Source of the DNA: Clostridiaceae bacterium
GTDB taxonomy: Bacteria; Bacillota; Clostridia; Monoglobales; Firm-18
NCBI GenBank assembly: GCA_012511915.1
Contig: JAAZFB010000586.1
Location: 1 to 6,197, forward strand
Direction: 5' to 3'
DNA: 6,197 nucleotides
The notes beneath the pieces were generated by a model. That model was not told where the DNA came from and did no database searches. It saw only the letters and a list, made by a program, of their open reading frames with translations. Both the position numbers and the translations under genes were made by a program. Shown here piece after piece: positions 1 to 6,060 of this stretch. Numbering within the stretch: position 1 is the stretch's first letter; the number at the start of each line of letters is the position of its first letter.

Positions 1-1
1 C

Positions 2-1936
2 GGGCATGACTCCGCGGCAGTCGCCGTTGGGGCACTCTTAGAATATATTTCTCAAACCCAAATGTGTCGGCTTGTACATATATCTGATATAACTTTTTAT
101 GATGACGGGCAGTATATGGACATTGATTATTCCACAAGGCGTAACCTTGAGGTTTTGTCAACAATGCGTGACAATAAAAGAAAAGGGTCGTTGATTTGGG
201 TTTTGGATGATACAAAAACCTCAATGGGCGCAAGGCTGGTAAAGTCATGGCTCGAAAAACCGCTTATCAGCCCTGTTGGAATAAATAAACGGTTGAGCGC
301 CGTCAGCGAGCTTGTTGGAAATACAATATTAAGAGAAGAATTGCGGGCAGAATTGTCCCCGATGCAAGATATAGAAAGGCTGTTAGGCCGTATTTTGTCC
401 GGCGGTGCTAACTGCCGGGATTTGCTTGCTTTGGGCAAATCGTTATTGCCGTTACCGAATTTATTGCAAAATATGCTTACAACAAAATCCGAATTACTTT
501 GTGAGGTTACAAAAAACATCGACCCTCTTTCGGACATTTGCTCGATGTTGAATCGTGCTATTGTTGATAATCCGCCATTTACTGTGCGCGAGGGCGGGAT
601 AATAAAACAAGGATACAGTGAGCAGGTGGATTTGCTTACAAAGGCTATGACACAAGGCAAGGATTGGATAGCACAACTTGAAAGTCAAGAAAGGCAAAAG
701 ACGGGTATAAAGAACCTCAAAATCGGCTATAACAAAGTGTTTGGATATTATATCGAAGTTACAATATCAAACATTCCGTTAGTGCCGGACAGTTACACAC
801 GTAAACAAACGCTTGCAAATTGCGAAAGGTATGTAACAGGCGAACTAAAAGAAGCCGAAAACAGTATTTTGGGTGCGCAGGAAAGAATTTGCCAATTAGA
901 ATATTCTATATTTTGTGAAATAAAACAAAAGGTGGCAGACGAGTTTAGCAGAATACAAAAAACCGCAAAAGCTGTTGCCACGATAGATGCACTTTCCAGT
1001 TTTGCTCATGTGTCGGTTAAAAACAATTATTGCTTGCCAAATGTCGGTTTAGGTGATAAAGTATTTATTAAAGATGGACGGCATCCTGTAGTAGAAAAAA
1101 TGCTGAAAAGTCAACTTTTTGTACCAAACGATACCAATCTTGATAATAATGACAGGCTTGCAATAATAACCGGCCCTAATATGGCGGGTAAATCCACTTA
1201 TATGCGCCAGGTGGCGCTGATAGTGCTTATGGCACAAGTGGGTTGTTTTGTACCGGCTGCATCTGCTCAAATAGGTGTCGTTGATAAAATCTTTACACGT
1301 GTGGGCGCAAGCGATGACCTTGCAGCGGGGCAAAGCACTTTTTTGGTAGAGATGAATGAAGTTGCAAATATATTGAACAATGCAACAGCTAAAAGCCTAA
1401 TAATACTTGATGAAATAGGCAGAGGGACAAGCACTTATGACGGTCTCAGCATAGCATGGGCTGTTGTTGAATATATTGCAGATGTTAAAAAAATCGGTGC
1501 CAAGACATTGTTTGCCACCCATTATCATGAGCTTACACAGCTTGAAGAAAAAATTGACGGTGTGAAAAATTACTGTATCTCGGCAAAAAAACGCGGTGAC
1601 GAAATAACCTTTTTACGTAAAATTATACGCGGCGGGGCTGATGATAGTTATGGCATCGAAGTGGCAAAATTAGCCGGCGTTAAAAATGCGGTAATAAAAA
1701 GAGCAAAAGAAATTGTAAAATCACTTGAAGACACTAATATTAACAAAACAGACGTTGTTGAGATAAAGGGTAAACCGTGCACTACAGCAGAAAAACAATC
1801 CGGACAGCTTGGGTTTACAGATTTTGCAGGGGCAGAAATTATTGAAAGCATTAAAAAAATTGACCCTGCAACCATCACCCCACTTGAAGCGTTGAACCTT
1901 TTGTATGATATAAAAATAAGGGCTGAAAAGGTATGA
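2..1936 (+). CDS. mutS: DNA mismatch repair protein MutS, 5'-truncated by the window edge
   Basis: MutS recognises mispaired bases and small loops, and its ATPase cycle recruits MutL. The frame is open from base 2, and the codons before the first ATG (base 62) already match MutS (A-L-L-E-Y-I, then Q-T-Q), so that ATG is internal. The gene begins upstream of the window. The 644 visible residues compare with about 860-870 in full-length MutS; the mismatch-reading domain I and most of domain II are therefore outside. Numbering from base 2, the core domain comes first (I-D-Y-S-T-R-R-N-L), then the clamp domain with G-Y-N-K-V-F-G-Y-Y-I-E-V. The ATPase follows: Walker A GPNMAGKST (391-399), Walker B D470-E471 in LDEIGRGTSTYDG, and the ATHYHEL switch (H507). 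A C-terminal helix-turn-helix segment follows. QLGF at 602-605 sits where Bacillus MutS has its beta-clamp-binding QLSFF. The reading frame is intact. The stop overlaps the mutL start by four bases. Confidence 0.98.
   Translation, partial: GHDSAAVAVGALLEYISQTQMCRLVHISDITFYDDGQYMDIDYSTRRNLEVLSTMRDNKRKGSLIWVLDDTKTSMGARLVKSWLEKPLISPVGINKRLSAVSELVGNTILREELRAELSPMQDIERLLGRILSGGANCRDLLALGKSLLPLPNLLQNMLTTKSELLCEVTKNIDPLSDICSMLNRAIVDNPPFTVREGGIIKQGYSEQVDLLTKAMTQGKDWIAQLESQERQKTGIKNLKIGYNKVFGYYIEVTISNIPLVPDSYTRKQTLANCERYVTGELKEAENSILGAQERICQLEYSIFCEIKQKVADEFSRIQKTAKAVATIDALSSFAHVSVKNNYCLPNVGLGDKVFIKDGRHPVVEKMLKSQLFVPNDTNLDNNDRLAIITGPNMAGKSTYMRQVALIVLMAQVGCFVPAASAQIGVVDKIFTRVGASDDLAAGQSTFLVEMNEVANILNNATAKSLIILDEIGRGTSTYDGLSIAWAVVEYIADVKKIGAKTLFATHYHELTQLEEKIDGVKNYCISAKKRGDEITFLRKIIRGGADDSYGIEVAKLAGVKNAVIKRAKEIVKSLEDTNINKTDVVEIKGKPCTTAEKQSGQLGFTDFAGAEIIESIKKIDPATITPLEALNLLYDIKIRAEKV
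1918..1922 (+). promoter_or_regulatory. Probable Shine-Dalgarno site for mutL
   Basis: AAGGG lies inside the last mutS codons, 10 bases before the mutL ATG at 1933. A second purine run (AAAAGG, 1926-1931) is too close to the start to be ideal. Together with the ATGA stop/start overlap (1933-1936), this suggests that mutL is translated partly by ribosomes finishing mutS. The site is read by eye and is only moderately strong. Confidence 0.45.
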
Positions 1937-3648
1937 ATAAGATACATGTGCTAACAGCGGAGATTTCAAGTAAAATAGCGGCAGGCGAAGTTGTAGAGAA
2001 TCCCTCCTCGGTAATAAAAGAGCTTATCGAAAATTCAATTGATGCTGGGGCTGATTCGATAATCGTCGAGATTAAAAATGGTGGGATATCGTACATGCGC
2101 CTTACCGATAATGGCTCTGGTATGTCTGCTCAAGATGCGCAGAACGCTTTTTTGCGACATGCGACAAGTAAAATTACTTCTGTCGGGGACCTGGAAAAAA
2201 TCAGCACACTTGGGTTCCGCGGCGAAGCACTTGCAAGCATAGCAGCAGTTTCAAATATAGAGCTTATTACCAAAACACAAGATAGCGATGGTGTATTTTT
2301 ACAGCTCGATGGGGGAAAACTAATAACCCAACAGACCACAGGTTGTCCTAAGGGTACCACAGTTGTCGTTCGGGATTTGTTTTTTAATACTCCGGCGCGG
2401 ATGAAGTTCTTAAAATCAGACAAAACCGAAACAAGTTATATAACCGACATTGTACAGCGCTTTGTGTTGGGCAATCCCAACATATCGATAAGATACATTG
2501 TAGACGGCAGAGAACGCCTGTTTTTTAGCGGGGACGGACAGTTAAAATCGTGCGTTTACAGCGTATACGGGCGTGATTATGCAAAGAGCGTTTTAGAAGT
2601 GGACCGTTGTGAAAATGATATTAAAATTTACGGGCTTGCAGGCAAGCCGGAATCTTCACGAGGCAACAGGACCTTCCAAAGTTTATTCTTGAACGGGAGG
2701 TACATAAAAAACAAAGCGATAACTTTTGCGGCAGAGGCGGCGTATAAAAATACTCTTATGACAGGGAAATTCCCTTTTTATGTTTTGCATATAAAAATAT
2801 CGCCGGAATTTGCAGATGTTAATGTACATCCAACAAAGCAAGAGGTGAAGTTTGCCAATGAACGCACTTTGTGTGATGTGGTTTACTGGGCGGTAAAAAA
2901 TGCACTTGCACATAGTGCCGAGGAACAAATAATCCACTTTGCGCCGAAAATACAACAACAGCACGACTTAAAATCTATGGCTAAAGAACCTGAACGACAG
3001 ATTAATATGGTTGATAATATAAGCCTTAACAATACTACACCAAGGCAACAACGACAACAGAATTTTGAAGACAATTATCAGTATAAAATAGTCGGACAGG
3101 TTTTTGACACATATATTATTGTGGAATTTAGCGATAAAATAATTTTGATAGATCAGCACGCCGCACATGAGCGTTTATTGTTCGAGAAGTTTAAAATGAC
3201 ATACCAACAAAACCAACAGATGGCGCAAATGTTATTGTCACCGGTTGCCATTGTATTTTCACCGCCAGAACATGTGGCAATTTTAGAGAATTTACAAGTA
3301 TTTTCTAAATTGGGTTTTGAAATCGAAGATTTTGGTAATAATTCTATATTAGTGAGACAAGCTCCAATTACAGCGCAAAGACAAACTCTTAAAACGCTTA
3401 TTGGTGAACTTATTTCTCTAATTGATTCACCGGGTGAGGCCATTTCCGACAATGAAGACCAAATGCTCAAAACCATTTCGTGCAAAGCTGCGGTTAAGGG
3501 TAATACGATAATGCAAAAAAGTGAAATTGATGCGTTAATTAATGATATTACAAAAGAGGGCGATATAAACACATGCCCTCACGGGCGGCCATTGTTTGTA
3601 ACACTAACAAAATATCAGTTGGAAAAAATGTTTAAAAGAATAGTGTAG
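1933..3648 (+). CDS. mutL: DNA mismatch repair protein MutL with latent endonuclease
   Basis: MutL is the dimeric ATPase that links MutS to strand removal; in bacteria without MutH it also nicks the DNA. The ATG at 1933 gives the family's normal N-terminus. The GHKL ATPase domain (about 1-330) shows AAGEVVENP (16-24), catalytic E30 and Mg-binding N34, DNGSG (59-63), ATSKI (77-81) and GFRGEAL (94-100). A glutamine-rich, low-complexity linker spans about 335-385. The C-terminal dimerisation/nuclease domain has D407-Q-H-A-x2-E413-x4-E418, the metal-binding endonuclease motif, with the partner motifs SCKAAVK (C517) and CPHGRP (548-553). QMLLSP at 432-437 matches in position the Bacillus clamp-binding segment (QEMIVP). 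Its 571 residues are slightly shorter than E. coli MutL (615), mostly because of a short linker. All key residues are present, so it is predicted to be an active nuclease. It shares four bases with mutS and is followed 8 bases later by miaA. Confidence 0.98.
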   Translation: MNKIHVLTAEISSKIAAGEVVENPSSVIKELIENSIDAGADSIIVEIKNGGISYMRLTDNGSGMSAQDAQNAFLRHATSKITSVGDLEKISTLGFRGEALASIAAVSNIELITKTQDSDGVFLQLDGGKLITQQTTGCPKGTTVVVRDLFFNTPARMKFLKSDKTETSYITDIVQRFVLGNPNISIRYIVDGRERLFFSGDGQLKSCVYSVYGRDYAKSVLEVDRCENDIKIYGLAGKPESSRGNRTFQSLFLNGRYIKNKAITFAAEAAYKNTLMTGKFPFYVLHIKISPEFADVNVHPTKQEVKFANERTLCDVVYWAVKNALAHSAEEQIIHFAPKIQQQHDLKSMAKEPERQINMVDNISLNNTTPRQQRQQNFEDNYQYKIVGQVFDTYIIVEFSDKIILIDQHAAHERLLFEKFKMTYQQNQQMAQMLLSPVAIVFSPPEHVAILENLQVFSKLGFEIEDFGNNSILVRQAPITAQRQTLKTLIGELISLIDSPGEAISDNEDQMLKTISCKAAVKGNTIMQKSEIDALINDITKEGDINTCPHGRPLFVTLTKYQLEKMFKRIV

Positions 3649-3656
3649 GTTTGGAT

Positions 3657-4541
3657 ATGAAAAAACCACTTATTGTTATTACCGGACCTACTGCCTCGGG
3701 CAAAACGGATTTGGCTATAGAATATGCACAAAAGAACAACTGTGAAATTGTAAACGCAGATTCAATGCAGATTTATAAATACATGGATGTAGGTACGGCA
3801 AAGCCATCACAAAAAGAGCAAATGGGTATTCCGCATTATTTGATTAGCATAATCGAGCCCACACAGCAGTATTCGGTGGCACAATATTCCGCTGCGGCGC
3901 ATAAGTATATTGAATATATCCACAGTCGGGGCAAAACCCCTCTATTGGTTGGTGGTACCGGGTTATATATTGATTCGGTGGTAAAAAATATTTCATATTC
4001 TCCTGCCGGGGTTGATGAAAAATATAGAGAACTTCTCCGGCAAACGGCAAATGAAAAGGGGAATGAATATTTATATAATTTGTTAAAACAGATTGACCCC
4101 CACAGCGCCGAAAAAATACATTTATCCGATGTAAAACGCATAATAAGAGCGTTGGAGATATTCCATGTAACGGGCGAAACGGCAACAGAGCAAAAAAGAA
4201 AGTCGCTACTTGACGGCCCATTGTATGATGCAACAATATATGCTATAGATACAGACAGGGCAGAGCTCTATAACCGTATAAATAACAGGGTTGAGGATAT
4301 GTTTAACAGGGGGCTTGTCCAGGAGGTTATCCGTCTTTACAAAATGGGTGTTAACGAAAAAATGACATCAATGCAAGGAATAGGGTATAAAGAGACGATG
4401 CAATATATTAAAGGCCTTGCCACATTAGAAGAAACAAAAACATCAATAGCTCGGAACACACGCCGATATGCCAAACGGCAATTAACATGGTTTAGAAAGA
4501 ATGACAATATAATTTGGATAAGGAGGCAGACAAAATGGTAA
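3657..4541 (+). CDS. miaA: tRNA dimethylallyltransferase MiaA
   Basis: MiaA transfers the dimethylallyl group of DMAPP to N6 of A37 in tRNAs that read codons starting with U. This is the first step to i6A/ms2i6A, and it stabilises codon pairing and limits frameshifting. The protein shows a P-loop GPTASGKT (10-17), the substrate segment NADSMQIYKYMDVGTAKP (33-50), GIPHYLI (57-63), GGTGLY (99-104), QGIGYKE (240-246) and the C-terminal tRNA-binding stretch NTRRYAKRQLTWFR (267-280). Its 294 residues are a little short beside E. coli (316) because the tail ends soon after the last motif. The ATG at 3657 is preferred over an in-frame TTG at 3651. It begins MKKPLIVITGPT as in relatives and has AGG at 3647-3649 at a workable 7-base distance, whereas the TTG would have almost no spacer. 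The ribosome site is weak, so coupling to mutL is likely. The last codons contain the hfq ribosome site and start. Confidence 0.97.
   Translation: MKKPLIVITGPTASGKTDLAIEYAQKNNCEIVNADSMQIYKYMDVGTAKPSQKEQMGIPHYLISIIEPTQQYSVAQYSAAAHKYIEYIHSRGKTPLLVGGTGLYIDSVVKNISYSPAGVDEKYRELLRQTANEKGNEYLYNLLKQIDPHSAEKIHLSDVKRIIRALEIFHVTGETATEQKRKSLLDGPLYDATIYAIDTDRAELYNRINNRVEDMFNRGLVQEVIRLYKMGVNEKMTSMQGIGYKETMQYIKGLATLEETKTSIARNTRRYAKRQLTWFRKNDNIIWIRRQTKW
4520..4526 (+). promoter_or_regulatory. Strong Shine-Dalgarno site for hfq, inside miaA
   Basis: AAGGAGG lies 8 bases before ATG 4535, a near-perfect match to the anti-Shine-Dalgarno sequence at ideal spacing. It fixes the hfq start at 4535. An upstream in-frame TTG at 4514 would place this site inside the reading frame and add residues absent from Hfq relatives. 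It is the best ribosome site in the window and would let hfq be translated independently of miaA. Confidence 0.9.
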
Positions 4542-4783
4542 AAGCTAATATCAATTTGCAAGATGTGTTTCTCAATCAATCACGTAAGGATAGGGTTATG
4601 TTAACAATTTTTTTAACTAATGGGTTTCAATTCAGGGGTGTGGTTAAAGGATTTGATAACTTTACTGTAATTCTTGAAAGCGAGGGTAAACAGCAACTAG
4701 TGTATAAACATGCTATTTCAACTATTGTTCCTACAAGGTCCATGGTTTTCAATAATGACGACGAAAGCGAAAATAATAAATAA
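4535..4783 (+). CDS. hfq: RNA chaperone Hfq
   Basis: Hfq is a hexameric Sm-like ring that binds small RNAs and mRNAs and, in many bacteria, promotes their pairing. The 82-residue protein has N-terminal proximal-face residues Q9 and D10, an Sm1 motif (about 21-49, with NGFQFRGVVKGFDNFTVIL) and the signature Sm2 motif QLVYKHAISTIVP (54-66, with Y57, K58, H59). The core resembles Bacillus/Clostridia Hfq in NGFQ, KGFDNFTV and ESEGKQQL. The rim reads R17-K18-D19-R20, giving three basic positions as in the E. coli rim (RRER), rather than the R-K-E-N that I recall from B. subtilis. The tail after residue 70 is short and acidic (D75, D76, E77, E79). The ATG lies inside the end of miaA, so the genes overlap by seven bases in different frames. 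Two consecutive TAA stops end the frame, the second of which shares its last base with the next gene's ATG. The family assignment is certain; whether it acts in sRNA regulation here is not shown. Confidence 0.97.
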   Translation: MVKANINLQDVFLNQSRKDRVMLTIFLTNGFQFRGVVKGFDNFTVILESEGKQQLVYKHAISTIVPTRSMVFNNDDESENNK

Positions 4784-4788
4784 TAATG
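4781..4788 (+). other. Tandem stop/start junction TAATAATG between hfq and the HlyD-like gene
   Basis: The hfq stop (TAA 4781-4783) is followed in frame by a second TAA (4784-4786), whose last A is the first base of the next gene's ATG (4786-4788). The preceding 25 bases are mostly A, T and isolated G (GAAAGCGAAAATAATAAA) and contain no AGGAGG-like core. Translation of the downstream gene therefore probably depends on ribosomes terminating on hfq and restarting. That dependence is inferred from sequence only. Confidence 0.6.
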
Positions 4789-6060
4789 GATAGCAATGTA
4801 AAAGTCAAAACAGTAAAGCCCAAGAAAAAAGCAAGAAGATGCAGTAACCGAATTTTAAGGTTACTAATACTGTTATTGTTCTGTTTTATCGCGTATACCC
4901 TCATACGAATTGCGCGTGAGCCTGTATCCACCGTAACGGTGCGTTACGGCTCAATGGAGGACAAAATAGATGTAAACGGGTTAATTTTACGAAACGAGAC
5001 AGTGATAAATTCACCTGCACAAGGCATAATTAGTTATGCTGTACGTGAGGGCGAAAGGGTAAACAAAGGAGCAAGGGTTGCAACTGTATTTGAAGGGAAA
5101 GTAGACAAAGATTTACAACGCCGAATTGTGGGCGTTAACGAACGGTTGCAGCGGCTCCAACGTCATGAAATTAAAGAAGAACTGATAATTGGCGATATTG
5201 TCCAGATAGAAAATACAATAGCTAAGACGGTGGAAAGTGTAATTGACGCTACATATCGCGAAGATACTGAAAAAGTTTTAACATATAAAAACGATTTGGA
5301 GAGGATTTTACTCCAACGCGCTAAGGAAATGGGCGAAGAAGTGCCGGATACAGACAAGGCAGAGCAGCTTTTGCAAGAAAAAAAACAACTTGAATCTCAA
5401 GCCGGTTATACACGTATTGATGTGTTTGCACCTGTTAGCGGGGTATTCGGCGCAGAAGTGGACGGATTGGAAAATCATTTTGATTTATCGGACTTTTCGA
5501 AAATAACACCGGATTCATTACAAACTGCAAGCAGCCTTGTACAAAAAAACGACAAAGAAGATACACTCGGTGAAACTTTTATGAAAATGGTCGACAACTA
5601 TGAATGGTATTATGCGGCAACTGTTGATGCAAAATGGGTTAACGATATACAAATCGGTGCTTATTTGTTGATGCGTTTTCCGGAACTGTCAGATGAAACG
5701 CTTGATGCTAATGTTGCCTATATTTCCGAAGAGGTAAACGGAAAAGTTGCTGTTGTATTATCATGTATGCTGTATGTTGATAATATATATCCGGCACGTA
5801 ACATAAGTGCAGAGATAGTCAAAAAGAAATGCAGTGGGTTCCAAATCCCCTTCGATGCGATAAGAGTAATAAATGTAAGCCAAAGCGGTGTATATATTGC
5901 TAAAGAAAATATAGCATTGTTTAAAAACATCGATGTGCTTTACAAGGGTGATGAGTATGTTATTGTTAAAGAAGACAATAACATGCAAAATGGTTTGTTG
6001 CTTTATGATGAAGTTATAGTGTCGGGCAGAAACATTGAGGAAGGGAAAATATTGCGGTGA
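4786..6060 (+). CDS. Membrane-anchored HlyD-like (membrane-fusion/adaptor) protein
   Basis: A protein of 424 residues whose exact role I cannot name. A basic cytoplasmic N-terminus (K11-R25) is followed by one hydrophobic helix (about 23-42), which fits an N-in, C-out anchor. Residues 57-102 form the first half of a biotinyl/lipoyl-like hairpin (D-V-N-G-L-I-L-R, then P-A-Q-G-I-I, then V-R-E-G-E-R-V-N-K-G). A long charged helical stretch, about 107-204, looks like a coiled-coil hairpin. The second lipoyl half follows (212-225, F-A-P-V-S-G-V-F), then a beta-rich region from about 270 to the end. This order, lipoyl-coil-lipoyl-barrel, is that of HlyD/RND-type adaptors, which normally link an inner-membrane pump to an outer-membrane channel. 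No transporter gene is visible, and the inferred host has no outer membrane. The ATG at 4786 is the only start upstream of the helix. C327 and C349 lie in the outer domain. The gene overlaps yggS by four bases. The fold class is fairly secure; a transport role is not. Confidence 0.85.
   Translation: MDSNVKVKTVKPKKKARRCSNRILRLLILLLFCFIAYTLIRIAREPVSTVTVRYGSMEDKIDVNGLILRNETVINSPAQGIISYAVREGERVNKGARVATVFEGKVDKDLQRRIVGVNERLQRLQRHEIKEELIIGDIVQIENTIAKTVESVIDATYREDTEKVLTYKNDLERILLQRAKEMGEEVPDTDKAEQLLQEKKQLESQAGYTRIDVFAPVSGVFGAEVDGLENHFDLSDFSKITPDSLQTASSLVQKNDKEDTLGETFMKMVDNYEWYYAATVDAKWVNDIQIGAYLLMRFPELSDETLDANVAYISEEVNGKVAVVLSCMLYVDNIYPARNISAEIVKKKCSGFQIPFDAIRVINVSQSGVYIAKENIALFKNIDVLYKGDEYVIVKEDNNMQNGLLLYDEVIVSGRNIEEGKILR
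6038..6045 (+). promoter_or_regulatory. Probable Shine-Dalgarno site for yggS
   Basis: AGGAAGGG ends 11 bases before the GTG at 6057, inside the last codons of the HlyD-like gene. The spacing is slightly long but usable, and it supports GTG 6057 as a real start together with the GTGA stop/start overlap (6057-6060). Confidence 0.55.

Noticed and set aside
62..64. ATG at 62 as the mutS start
   Set aside because: The frame is open to base 2 and the upstream codons already match MutS; the family needs about 220 more residues, so the true start lies outside the window.
1620..1690. MutS G-A-D-D-S-Y-G in place of the commoner D-R-S or D-E-S
   Set aside because: This position varies among functional MutS proteins; all ATPase residues are present, so it is not a sign of inactivation.
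2940..3070. CAA-rich stretch in mutL as a microsatellite
   Set aside because: It encodes the glutamine-rich linker between the two MutL domains; the repeats are short and imperfect, and low complexity is normal in this linker.
3104..3140. Perfect TTGACA at 3104-3109 as a promoter
   Set aside because: It is inside mutL; the only A/T-rich -10 candidate (GATAAA at 3133) is 23 bases away, too far for a normal sigma-A promoter.
3153..3572. Antisense open frame of 139 codons across mutL, and the other minus-strand frames
   Set aside because: All lie opposite strongly conserved genes, show no recognisable domain or ribosome site, and are typical shadows of A/T-rich coding DNA.
3651..3653. TTG at 3651 as the miaA start
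   Set aside because: The ATG two codons later has better spacing from AGG at 3647-3649 and gives the usual N-terminus directly before the P-loop.
4093..4122. TTGACC/TACATT pair (18-base spacer) inside miaA as an hfq promoter
   Set aside because: Only 4 of 6 bases match at -10, it lies about 400 bases before hfq, and such matches are expected by chance in A/T-rich DNA. Kept only as a candidate for 5'-end mapping.
4514..4516. TTG at 4514 as the hfq start
   Set aside because: It has no ribosome site of its own, and the strong AAGGAGG at 4520-4526 points to ATG 4535, which gives the normal Hfq N-terminus.
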